Origin: Synechococcales cyanobacterium S06
GTDB taxonomy: Bacteria > Cyanobacteriota > Cyanobacteriia > Cyanobacteriales > JAABRE01
Assembly (NCBI GenBank): GCA_011391125.1
Contig: JAABRE010000013.1
Span: 1 to 64,000 of the forward strand
Length of the DNA stretch: 64,000 bases
Direction: 5' to 3'
Below the pieces are notes generated by a model, which was not told the origin of the DNA, made no database searches, and saw nothing but the letters and a program-made list of their open reading frames with translations. Made by a program: the position numbers and the translations under genes. Positions 45,800 through 53,958 of the stretch are shown one piece after another; the stretch's first letter is position 1; every line of letters starts with the position of its first letter.

Positions 45800-46921
45800 A
45801 TGCCAGCAGTAGAATGCAAATTTGAGAAAGCCTTAGAGTTACTTCAAAAACAAGTTTATTTGAAAACAAAAACTAATTTATGTTTACAAGAAGAAGCTAT
45901 TTTAAAAGGAGCTTGGGAAGACCTTTCATACCAAGAAATTGCCGAATCTTTGTATCTTAGTGGTGGTTATATTAGAATTTTAGCTTCTAGTTTATGGAAA
46001 AAGGTTTCAGAAATACTTAAATGTAAAGTAACTAAAGCTAAATTTCGGGAAATCATGTGTATAATTTTAGAAAATAAGAATGTAGATATTAAAAAAAATA
46101 TGGATAATTTTTATGAAGATGACAATGAGATTGCCGAATTTCGGGGTACAGTTTTAATCGTGGATGATTTACTTGAAAATTTACAGTTATTATCAAAATT
46201 ATTAAAACAAAATGGTTATCAAGTAAAAAGTGCTAATAATGGTAAATTGGCTTTACTTTTTCTGGAAAATAATTTACCAGATCTAATTTTATTAGATATT
46301 TTAATGCCTGATTTAAGTGGTTATGAAGTCTGTAAAATAATTAAAAGTAAGCCGAATCTTCAGCAAATTCCGATTATTTTTCTCAGTAGTTTAGATGGAA
46401 CTTTAGATAAAGTTAAAGCTTTTCAATTAGGAGGAAGTGATTACATTACTAAACCTTTTGAATCACAGGAAGTGTTAGCAAGGGTATCCTCTCAAGTAAC
46501 ATTGCATAAACAAGAAAAACAACTGAATCAAGAAATTCAAGAACATCAACAAACAATTCAATTGCTATATCAATCCCGTTCAATTTTAGCCAGTATTTTA
46601 AATCATACTTGTTATGGAATTGCCGCATTTGAAGCAATTAGAAGTGAAGTAGATGCCGAAATAATTGATTTTCGTTGTTTGTTAGTTAATCCGATTTTTG
46701 CTCAGTTTTTTAACTTAAATCGTCGTCAATTAACTAAACAAGAAAATTGCGCTAATTTGTTTCAAGAAAATGGTTTAAATTGGTTAGAAAAATTTATTGA
46801 AATTGTCCAAACAGGAACAACTTTTGAAGAAATTTTTAATTATAAGGGTAAGTTTTGTAAGATTTTTGTGGTTAAATTGGGTGATGGAGTTACGGTAAAT
46901 TTACAATGTTTGGATCAATAA
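45800..46921 (+). CDS. vMAP-type HTH, receiver and PAS fusion protein
   Basis: This 373-residue protein has an N-terminal domain (about 1-90) of the vMAP type: FEKALELLQKQVYLKTK, LCLQEEAILKGAWED, SYQEIAESLYLSGGYIR and a SSLWKKVSEIL helix. That module is widespread in cyanobacterial signalling ATPases. Then comes a receiver domain (about 116-235) with LILLDILMPDLSG (D166) and ITKPFESQE, a coiled coil, and a C-terminal PAS-like domain (about 255-373). There is no kinase or enzymatic output. It could be a phosphorylation-controlled adaptor or DNA-binding regulator. Its own promoter region is AT-rich and has no palindrome I can identify. Confidence 0.8.
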   Translation: MPAVECKFEKALELLQKQVYLKTKTNLCLQEEAILKGAWEDLSYQEIAESLYLSGGYIRILASSLWKKVSEILKCKVTKAKFREIMCIILENKNVDIKKNMDNFYEDDNEIAEFRGTVLIVDDLLENLQLLSKLLKQNGYQVKSANNGKLALLFLENNLPDLILLDILMPDLSGYEVCKIIKSKPNLQQIPIIFLSSLDGTLDKVKAFQLGGSDYITKPFESQEVLARVSSQVTLHKQEKQLNQEIQEHQQTIQLLYQSRSILASILNHTCYGIAAFEAIRSEVDAEIIDFRCLLVNPIFAQFFNLNRRQLTKQENCANLFQENGLNWLEKFIEIVQTGTTFEEIFNYKGKFCKIFVVKLGDGVTVNLQCLDQ

Positions 46922-46977
46922 TAATATTTGTGATATAATCTTTGTTAAAATCAATAGTTAAAAAACAAAGGTAATTT

Positions 46978-47193
46978 ATGAATCAAGTTGCTACTTTTGA
47001 TTACATTTTAGAGCTGGTCGAAAATTTACCCGACGAAACTCAAGAGGACTTAATTGATATTATCCGCAAAAGATTAATTGAAAGACGTCGTCAGGAAATA
47101 GCTGATAGTATTGTTGAAGCAGAACAAGAATATAAATCAGGAAATCTTCTTAAAGGTACAGTTGATGATATTATGAGTGAGTTAATGAAATGA
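46978..47193 (+). CDS. Antitoxin of a RelE/YafQ-like module
   Basis: The 71-residue acidic protein begins MNQVATFDYILELVENLPDE and ends DDIMSELMK. It resembles antitoxins paired with YafQ-like toxins in cyanobacteria. Its ATG-AAA-TGA end overlaps the toxin ATG (47190-47193), giving coupled translation in the usual antitoxin-first order. An aaaggtaa RBS precedes its ATG. Confidence 0.8.
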   Translation: MNQVATFDYILELVENLPDETQEDLIDIIRKRLIERRRQEIADSIVEAEQEYKSGNLLKGTVDDIMSELMK

Positions 47194-47474
47194 AAACTTT
47201 AGTTTTAAGTTCGTCTTTTAAAAGGGCTTTTAAAGCAAAAGTCAAACATAATATAAATTTTGAACAAAAACTTAAAGAAAAATTGCAACTACTTGTAACT
47301 GATCCGTTTAATCCTATTTTAAGAACTCATAAATTAAAAGGAAATTTATCAGGAATTTGGTCTTGTACGATAGATTATGATTGTCGTCTTGTCTTTAAGT
47401 TTATTCCTCAAGAAAATTCAGATGAAGAGGAAATTTTATTAATTAATATAGGAACACACGATGAAGTTTATTAG
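47190..47474 (+). CDS. RelE/YafQ-like mRNA interferase toxin
   Basis: The 94-residue basic protein shows the RelE/YafQ fold pattern: MKTLVLSSSFKRAFKAKVK, HKLKGNLSGIWSCTIDYDCR, LVFKF and the C-terminal LLINIGTHDEVY, which carries the conserved Gly-Thr-His-Asp-x-Val-Tyr of this branch. It likely cuts mRNA on the ribosome when freed from its antitoxin. It ends 13 nt from the convergent hybrid kinase gene. Confidence 0.88.
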   Translation: MKTLVLSSSFKRAFKAKVKHNINFEQKLKEKLQLLVTDPFNPILRTHKLKGNLSGIWSCTIDYDCRLVFKFIPQENSDEEEILLINIGTHDEVY

Positions 47475-47487
47475 AGAAAACAACAAT

Positions 47488-50400
47488 TTAATTTAAAATT
47501 TGTTCTAATAAATTAATCAGAGTATCAAATTGAAAATTATCAACTAATTTGCTTAATTTTTGGGCGATATTTTCATGAGATTCGGGAATTTTACTAATTA
47601 AATTAAGCAGGGATTCATCATCTAAGTTTAAAGCAGCTTTGTACATTTCTTTTAACCATTTTTCTGACATAATTGCTAAATCTTTTGCTGTAAGAATTGT
47701 CGGTTTTTCTTCAGATAAAACTTGTTCATCTTCATAGATATATTTAACTCCTAAATATTGAGCAATTGTCTCAAAAATAATCGCTTCTTGAAAAGGTTTT
47801 TTAATAAAATCATCACAACCTGCTGATAAAATAACTGATTTTTCTTCTTCTAAAACACTCGCAGAAATGGCAATAATTACCGTCGCATTTATTCCTGTAC
47901 CTTTAATATATTTCGTCGCTTCATAACCATCCATAATCGGCATTCTCATATCCATGAAAATTAAATCAGGATGCCAGGTTTCCCAAATGGCGATCGCCTC
48001 TTTACCATTAAATGATTCTCGTATTTCAAAACCCAATGGTTGTAATAATTGCCTTAATAACTGACAGTTAACCGGAATATCATCGACGAGTAAAATTTTA
48101 TAAATCGGTTGATTGGGAGCAAGTTTAATAACTTGAAGTTGGGGTTTTTTGGCTTTAATCTCAGTTTCATTGACGTGTTTAGCAGTAATATCAAAAGTAA
48201 AAGTTGTTCCCCTTCCTAACTCACTTTTTACGGTAATATTTCCGCCCATTAATTGAACAAATTTCTGGCTAATAATTAGACCTAAACCTGTGCCTTCTTG
48301 GGCTTTTTTGCCGCTTTCAGTTTGACTAAATGCTTGAAAAAGTTCCTCGATTTCAGGTTCAGCAATTCCCATTCCCGTATCAGAAACTGCAAAGGTAATC
48401 ATGGTAGAGACGTTGCAGGCAACTTCTCTACAAACTGAAACTCTCACGCAAATTGCACCCGAATTAGTAAATTTAATCGCATTATTAATGAGATTAATTA
48501 GGATTTGACGCAATTTTAGGGAATCGGTGCAGACGTTCCTAGGAACGTTCTCAGTCCGCTCAAACATCAATTCTAAGCCCTTTTCAACGGCTTTTAGAGC
48601 AAAAATGGACTGAATTTCGTTTAACAGGTCATAGAGGTCAAAATTTTGCGGGTTAAGGGTGGTTTTTCCAGCTTCAATTTTGGCGAGGTCAAGAATATTG
48701 TTAATTAATGTTAGTAAATATTCGCCACTACGATTAATAATTTTCAAATTTTCCTGGGTTTCTTGGGGTAAATTTTGCGTACGAATCATTAAGTTAGAAA
48801 ATCCTAAAATTGCGTTAAGGGGCGATCGCAATTCATGGCTCATACTAGCAACAAAAGCGCTTTTTGCTTGGTTGGCGGCCTCAGCTTTGATTAAAGCTTG
48901 ACCTAATTCCCTAGTCCTTTGTTTAACTTCTAATTCCAATTTTTCGCTATATTCTTTAAGTAATTTTTCCGCCGATTTTCTGACAGTAATATCTTGAAAA
49001 ATGGCGATCGCCTTGACAATTTTGTTAGCTTCATCATAAAGAGGAGTCGCAGTAACTTCTAAAGGAATAATCTGATTTTCTAAGTGTAATTCCAGATTAT
49101 CTAGGGTAACTTTTTCGCCCTGAATTGCGCGATTTACTGCCAATTTTTCCGGAGGATATAAATCATTTGTACCCGCTAAATAAAGGGAATAATTTGAAGA
49201 TAAATTTTCACCTAAAACCGGTTTAATATCTTGTTGTAATAAATCCTTTGCTGTTTGATTAAAATAAGAAATACTACCATCTAAATTATGTACAGAAACT
49301 CCCACGGGTAACGACTCTAAAATTTGACTTAATTGATTTTTATTTTCCGATAATTCCTGAAACAATTGTTGTAATTGAGAGGTCATTATTTGAAAGGAAA
49401 TAGCCAATTCTCCTAGTTCATCTTCTCGGTTAATTTCTAGGTTTTGCTCCCAATTTCCTTGGGCAATATTTTTAGCGGCGTTATTTAAAGTTAAAATCGG
49501 TTTAATCACCCATTTTGCGGTTAAAATACCAATAATAATTGCTCCCAATAAAGCGAAAATTGAGAGTAAAATTGTGTTAACAGTATTTCGTTTAATTTCG
49601 GTCATGAAATCCGACTCAGGAATTGTAATAATAACCAGCCAATTTAAACCATATTGATCGGTTAAATGAATAGTATTGAGCCAATATTTTTCCTGCTTAA
49701 ATTTAACAGTTTTTAAATCAGAAATATCTAATTTTTGAAAGTTATTAGTTTCCTGTTTAATATATTTACCAACAAATTTAGTAAACTCATTTTTACTATT
49801 AATAATTGGTAACTTTTCTATTTTCTTATTAATAAGAATAAAGGGATTTTCCTGTAAAGAATTAGCGATTAAATAACCATTTTTATCAATAATAAAAGCT
49901 TGGCCAGTTTTCCCTATTTTAAAAGATTTAAGCAAGTTATTGAGATAGGTTAAATCCATTTGAACTGCGATAACAGCTTGGGGGTTTTCTTGACCAGGAA
50001 TATAAATAGGTTGAACCAAATTAAAGGTTAAATTATTAGCAATAATTCTGGTATAAATATCACTCCAAATCGATTTTTTGGCTGCCATTGCTTGTTGATA
50101 CCAAATCCGTTGACTAGCATAAAAGGTCGGACGCATTAAATCAGGTTGGCTTAAGGTTTTAAACCTTTCTAAATCAGTATAACCTTGATATTGAAAATTA
50201 GTTTTTTTACCCGCAATGGTAACACCTTCTAAAAATTTACCTTCAGGAGTGTAAGTATTCCCTGCACCTCGAAATTCATCTTGAATATTACCAATTTGCA
50301 CTCCAGAAATTAAATTAGGATCGTTATTTTTATATTGTTTATATAAATAAGGACTCCAAGGATCTAAGTCATTCAGATATAATAATCCTAAACTAACTAA

Positions 50401-50643
50401 ATCTTGGCTATTCTGAGCTATTTTAACCGAAATATCGAGAAAGTTAAGGATATTTTCCTGAAGGCGATCGCCAGTTTCTGTTATTAATTGATTAGCCAAA
50501 TTTTCGACAGCTTTCTGTCCATTTTGATAGGAAAAATAGCCGACCAAACTAACAGTAATTAAAATTTCTAAGACAAAAGGAACAATAAAAACAGTTTGTA
50601 AAGTATTTTTTCCCTTAAAATGGTGAAAAAAATTAGGTTTCAT
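47488..50643 (-). CDS. Cache-HAMP-PAS hybrid histidine kinase
   Basis: The 1051-residue protein has a membrane segment at about 17-38, a large double-Cache periplasmic sensor to about 350, a second membrane segment (about 355-380), HAMP, PAS (about 435-555), HisKA with SMSHELRSPLNA (H603), HATPase (DTGMGIA, GTGLGLI), a receiver with LIFMDMRMPIMDG (D898) and a C-terminal helical domain of about 90 residues that looks like a degenerate HPt without an obvious His. Two dispersed palindromes lie in frame within the ATPase coding region, encoding NVPRNVCTD and CREVACNVSTM. They add or replace surface residues without breaking the frame. Confidence 0.9.
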   Translation of the reverse strand: MKPNFFHHFKGKNTLQTVFIVPFVLEILITVSLVGYFSYQNGQKAVENLANQLITETGDRLQENILNFLDISVKIAQNSQDLVSLGLLYLNDLDPWSPYLYKQYKNNDPNLISGVQIGNIQDEFRGAGNTYTPEGKFLEGVTIAGKKTNFQYQGYTDLERFKTLSQPDLMRPTFYASQRIWYQQAMAAKKSIWSDIYTRIIANNLTFNLVQPIYIPGQENPQAVIAVQMDLTYLNNLLKSFKIGKTGQAFIIDKNGYLIANSLQENPFILINKKIEKLPIINSKNEFTKFVGKYIKQETNNFQKLDISDLKTVKFKQEKYWLNTIHLTDQYGLNWLVIITIPESDFMTEIKRNTVNTILLSIFALLGAIIIGILTAKWVIKPILTLNNAAKNIAQGNWEQNLEINREDELGELAISFQIMTSQLQQLFQELSENKNQLSQILESLPVGVSVHNLDGSISYFNQTAKDLLQQDIKPVLGENLSSNYSLYLAGTNDLYPPEKLAVNRAIQGEKVTLDNLELHLENQIIPLEVTATPLYDEANKIVKAIAIFQDITVRKSAEKLLKEYSEKLELEVKQRTRELGQALIKAEAANQAKSAFVASMSHELRSPLNAILGFSNLMIRTQNLPQETQENLKIINRSGEYLLTLINNILDLAKIEAGKTTLNPQNFDLYDLLNEIQSIFALKAVEKGLELMFERTENVPRNVCTDSLKLRQILINLINNAIKFTNSGAICVRVSVCREVACNVSTMITFAVSDTGMGIAEPEIEELFQAFSQTESGKKAQEGTGLGLIISQKFVQLMGGNITVKSELGRGTTFTFDITAKHVNETEIKAKKPQLQVIKLAPNQPIYKILLVDDIPVNCQLLRQLLQPLGFEIRESFNGKEAIAIWETWHPDLIFMDMRMPIMDGYEATKYIKGTGINATVIIAISASVLEEEKSVILSAGCDDFIKKPFQEAIIFETIAQYLGVKYIYEDEQVLSEEKPTILTAKDLAIMSEKWLKEMYKAALNLDDESLLNLISKIPESHENIAQKLSKLVDNFQFDTLINLLEQILN
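48404..48431. repeat. Palindromic repeat inside kinase coding sequence
   Basis: gtagagacgttgcaggcaac continues to tctctac: arms gtagagacgttgc and gcaacttctctac form an imperfect palindrome of a kind usually found between cyanobacterial genes. Here it encodes about VACNVSTM between beta strands of the ATPase domain. Confidence 0.65.
48531..48551. repeat. Second palindromic repeat inside the kinase gene
   Basis: agacgttcctaggaacgttct contains the perfect palindrome acgttcctaggaacgt. It encodes ENVPRNV just before the conserved LKLRQILINLINNAIKF helix. Confidence 0.6.
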
Positions 50644-50688
50644 TGTGTTAAAAAAATAAAAGTAGAGTGGGCCAGGCCCACCTACAAT

Positions 50689-51858
50689 TTAATATTGGGG
50701 TACGTTGGAATCTACTTCCAGACTCCAAGCGTTGATTCCACCTTTAACATTAAGGCCTTCAATACCGGCTTCTTTAAGAATACCTAAAGCTTTGGCTGAT
50801 CTACCGCCCATTTTACAATGAACAATTATGGGATCACCATTGACTAATTCTCTTAATTTGTCAATCCCGATGCCCTGTTCAATATCAGGTAAAGGAATCA
50901 ACACAGACCCTGGAATCTTGGCGATTTCATACTCACCGTGATTGCGGACATCAACTAAAATGATTCTTTCGCCACTGTCAAGTCTTTGTTTTAAATCAGT
51001 AACAGAGATTTCCGGGATTTCCGTTTGTTGTTTAGCTTCTTCCGCCTTAGCTTGGGGAATACCACAAAACATATCGTAATCAATCAATTTCTCGATGACG
51101 GGACGGACGGGGTTAGGGCGTAACTTCAACTCTCTGAATTTCATTTCCAGAGCGTTATACAGCAATAAACGACCGCTTAAAGTGGTAGGACTACCTAAAA
51201 TGATTTTAATGGCTTCCGTCGCCTGAATCGTGCCAATAATCCCCGGTAATACCCCCAAAACGCCACCTTCAGCGCAGGAGGGAACCATCCCCGGCGGTGG
51301 TGGTTCGGGGTATAAGTCACGGTAGTTGGGGCCGTCTTCATAGTTGAACACCGTGGCCTGTCCCTCAAAACGAAAGATGGAACCGTAAACATTGGGCTTA
51401 TTCAGCAAAACGCAGGCATCGTTAGTCAAGTAACGAGTTTGGAAATTGTCTGTACCGTCGATTACAACATCATAAGGTGTCAGGATGTCCAAAGCGTTCT
51501 CTGAGGTCAACATTGTCTCATAGAGATCAACTTGACAATAGGGATTAATTTCTAAAATACGGCTTTTCGCAGACTCAATCTTCGGTTTCCCAACCCAAGA
51601 AGTACCGTGAATGACTTGACGTTGCAAGTTGGATTTATCCACGATGTCAAAATCAACTATGCCGATTCTACCAATTCCCGCCGCTGCTAAATACAACAGT
51701 AGAGGAGAACCTAAACCACCTGTACCAATACAAAGTACACTAGCGGCTTTGAGGCGTTTTTGCCCTTCTACTCCTACTTCAGGTAAAATCAAATGGCGAG
51801 AATATCGCTCATAGTCGTCTTTTGTTAAGTCTATTTCCGCCAAATTCGGATTGAGCAT
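50689..51858 (-). CDS. moeB: MoeB-type adenylyltransferase with rhodanese domain
   Basis: It adenylates and may thiolate the C-terminus of ubiquitin-like sulfur carriers (MoaD, ThiS). I start at ATG 51858 (MLNPNLAEIDLTKDDYERYS, 389 aa), as in close cyanobacterial relatives; an upstream ATG at 51891 adds 11 residues. Features: nucleotide site GTGGLGSPLLLYLAAAG, catalytic Cys in SCAEGGVLG, and a C-terminal rhodanese domain with the active Cys in VHCKMGGRS. The JAMM peptidase 400 nt upstream on the same strand belongs to a family that processes such carriers. Confidence 0.93.
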   Translation of the reverse strand: MLNPNLAEIDLTKDDYERYSRHLILPEVGVEGQKRLKAASVLCIGTGGLGSPLLLYLAAAGIGRIGIVDFDIVDKSNLQRQVIHGTSWVGKPKIESAKSRILEINPYCQVDLYETMLTSENALDILTPYDVVIDGTDNFQTRYLTNDACVLLNKPNVYGSIFRFEGQATVFNYEDGPNYRDLYPEPPPPGMVPSCAEGGVLGVLPGIIGTIQATEAIKIILGSPTTLSGRLLLYNALEMKFRELKLRPNPVRPVIEKLIDYDMFCGIPQAKAEEAKQQTEIPEISVTDLKQRLDSGERIILVDVRNHGEYEIAKIPGSVLIPLPDIEQGIGIDKLRELVNGDPIIVHCKMGGRSAKALGILKEAGIEGLNVKGGINAWSLEVDSNVPQY

Positions 51859-51937
51859 TTTTTTAGTGTGAAATAGTTGGCAATCTACCATTGTAAAGCT
51901 TAACCTGTCTTACAGCAATTAGTTATTAGTTCGGTCT

Positions 51938-51992
51938 GGTGGGCAAAATGATCATTAATCATGGTGAGAAAAGTTCAGTTTTTTTGCCCACC
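51938..51992. repeat. Hairpin ggtgggcaaaa/ttttgcccacc
   Basis: An 11-bp stem surrounds a loop of about 33 nt, of the same ggtgggcaa family seen at 7794 and 57530. It lies upstream of moeB, beside MITE C copy 2. Confidence 0.55.
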
Positions 51993-52007
51993 CTACTGGT
52001 TAATTAG

Positions 52008-52258
52008 CAGGGTGTTTTCATTCTAAATTTCTTATCTTGAACAAAGAGCCATAAACAAGGAGTTAGGGACTTAGGGACTTAGGGACTTAGGGACTTAGGG
52101 ACTTAGGGAGTTAAGAATATCGTTCCCCCCAATCCCCTAATCCCCCAATCCCCCAATCCCCCAATCCCCTAATCCCCCAATCCCCCAATCCCCTAATCCC
52201 CTAATCCCCTAATCCCCCAATCCCCAGCGTTTTCACCTCCGAGAATGAAAACACCCTG
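52008..52258. mobile_element. MITE-like element family C, copy 2, with G-rich and C-rich arms
   Basis: Terminal inverted repeats cagggtgttttcattct and agaatgaaaacaccctg match copy 1. Flanks ggttaattag (51998-52007) and ggttaactag (52259-52268) suggest a 10-bp target duplication that includes the stop codon of the JAMM gene. The interior differs from copy 1: a left array of gacttaggga units (about 52067-52111) and a right array of aatccccc/aatcccct units (about 52128-52224). The two arrays are roughly complementary and could fold as one long hairpin. Confidence 0.75.
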
Positions 52259-52260
52259 GG

Positions 52261-52728
52261 TTAACTAGGGGCGATCGCCATGTATTCTTCTTCAAATTGA
52301 TAGTCTTTATCTAGTATCCAACTGCGGTAATTGCTTACTTTACCGTTTTCAACAGATATGATTATATAGGAATATTGCTCCCAAGCGATGGCTTGATCGC
52401 ATTCTGAAGGAATGGCGGGATGATCAGGGTGAGAATGATAAATAGCGATAATCGTCCACTTTTGTTCAACGGCGGCTTTTTGTGCTTCAAGCATGGCTTT
52501 TGGAGCAATGGCAAAACGATTTTTTTTACTTAAATTTTCCCCTTGATTGTTACCAAATATCTGCTGCATTTCAAACTGATTCCAAACATTTTTAGTCGGC
52601 CAAACTTGAGTCACAATTTTTTCTGCCGACGTATTTTTTCCTAACAATAAACCGCAGCATTCTTCGGGATAAATTTCTTCTGCATATTCGCAGATAAGTT
52701 GTAAATCGGATGAATTAAGGTAAATCAT
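52261..52728 (-). CDS. JAMM/MPN+ (M67) metallopeptidase
   Basis: The 155-residue protein has the JAMM zinc motif: a Glu in EECCGLLLG, HSH in IYHSHPDHPAIPSECD with Ser and Asp in the expected positions. Bacterial members (Mec+-like) cut the last residues from ubiquitin-like sulfur carriers so that they can be charged by MoeB-type enzymes. moeB lies downstream on the same strand, separated by MITE C copy 2, which fits this role. Its stop codon overlaps the right target duplication of that MITE. Confidence 0.88.
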   Translation of the reverse strand: MIYLNSSDLQLICEYAEEIYPEECCGLLLGKNTSAEKIVTQVWPTKNVWNQFEMQQIFGNNQGENLSKKNRFAIAPKAMLEAQKAAVEQKWTIIAIYHSHPDHPAIPSECDQAIAWEQYSYIIISVENGKVSNYRSWILDKDYQFEEEYMAIAPS

Positions 52729-52752
52729 AGTGTTTTTTAGCCCTAAAAAAAC

Positions 52753-53889
52753 TTAGTCTTCAAAATTTTTTGTTAAAAAAGAAGCAAATTCTTTGGCTAA
52801 AGGAGGAGCTAATAATAGGGTACTTGTAAATCCAGAAAAAGCATAAATTCCGTTTAAATCTCCAATTTTACCGATTAAAGGTTGAGAATTTGGTGTAAAT
52901 GCCACTAAACAATTATGACAAGTTCCTATTAAATTAGCTAAAGAAGGTAGGATTTTTGCTATGGATTGTCTGATAATTTTTTCACTACCTTTGAGGTCAA
53001 TTTTAGCCTGAGAATTCGGAAAAATTTGAGTAACTTGGCCAAGACACAAATGACCATTTTTAAATTGAATTGCTCCCGTGTCAATAATCCGAGGTAAAAG
53101 TTCATTTCCCATCTTGTCCCATTGTGACTCTAATTTGCCAGCTTCTTGTTCTAGTATGAGTCTTTGAGACGCAGCAGCCATCACTTGAGTTTGTAAATTT
53201 ATGTTACTTTGTGTTACTGTGATTACCTGTTCATAGGTGTAATAAAGTTTCAGGTTCACCCCCAGCTGCTGAAATATTTTTCTAGTCAACCAACCGGCAC
53301 AAACAATAGTATGAGCTGAAAAATAGGAATTTTCCTGAGTTTTAACCCCTTGAATTGTGTTATTTGCTGTTATTAATTCCCTGACGTCTTCGTAGTAAAT
53401 TTTACCACCAAGACGCAAAAAAGCCTGCTGAAAAGCTTGGGTAGTTTTCAGCGGATTAATATGGCCATGGTTATATCTTAAAACTCCTGAAATGGCATCT
53501 GGATTAAGCAAAGGTTCTAATTCACAAGCTTCTTTTACCGTTAAAAGATCGGGTTTGGTAATAAAATATTGATAGTTATTTAAGATAATATTACTATCAC
53601 AATTCTTGTCAATTGTCAAGAGTAAATTTACTTCTCTAAACTCCGTATCTGCGTCCAATTCCTGACTTAAATTACGGTGATATTCCCGACCTTTTTTTGC
53701 AGTTTCATGGGACGTTTCCGAAGTAGCTAACCAATAAGCTAAACCACCATAACTATAACGGGTAGCATTATCTAAATTCGGGTCTTTTTCTAATAATAAA
53801 ACCGTAACACCAGTTTTAATTAATTCATAAGCTAATACTGCTCCGGTAAACCCTCCACCAATAACGATAAAATCGTAATTTTCCATCAT
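52753..53889 (-). CDS. FAD-dependent oxidoreductase (DAO family)
   Basis: The 378-residue flavoprotein starts with an FAD-binding Rossmann motif (FIVIGGGFTGAVLAYELIKTG) and EKD at the end of beta-2. It ends with a GIYAFSGFTSTLLLAPPLAKE segment typical of glycine oxidase/D-amino-acid oxidase-like proteins. It probably oxidises an amino acid or amine; the substrate is not clear. Either of two adjacent ATGs (53889 or 53886) may start it. It lies 24 nt upstream of the JAMM gene in the same direction. Confidence 0.82.
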   Translation of the reverse strand: MMENYDFIVIGGGFTGAVLAYELIKTGVTVLLLEKDPNLDNATRYSYGGLAYWLATSETSHETAKKGREYHRNLSQELDADTEFREVNLLLTIDKNCDSNIILNNYQYFITKPDLLTVKEACELEPLLNPDAISGVLRYNHGHINPLKTTQAFQQAFLRLGGKIYYEDVRELITANNTIQGVKTQENSYFSAHTIVCAGWLTRKIFQQLGVNLKLYYTYEQVITVTQSNINLQTQVMAAASQRLILEQEAGKLESQWDKMGNELLPRIIDTGAIQFKNGHLCLGQVTQIFPNSQAKIDLKGSEKIIRQSIAKILPSLANLIGTCHNCLVAFTPNSQPLIGKIGDLNGIYAFSGFTSTLLLAPPLAKEFASFLTKNFED

Positions 53890-53958
53890 GTTAATTAAAA
53901 AAATTTGTTATCTTAACTTTAGTATAATTGCTTATTTAATCTTTGATTATAACATAAT

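Noticed and set aside
52067-52228. Possible CRISPR or coding repeat
   Set aside because: Units of about 9-10 bp without spacers and no open frame; it is the interior of a MITE-like element.
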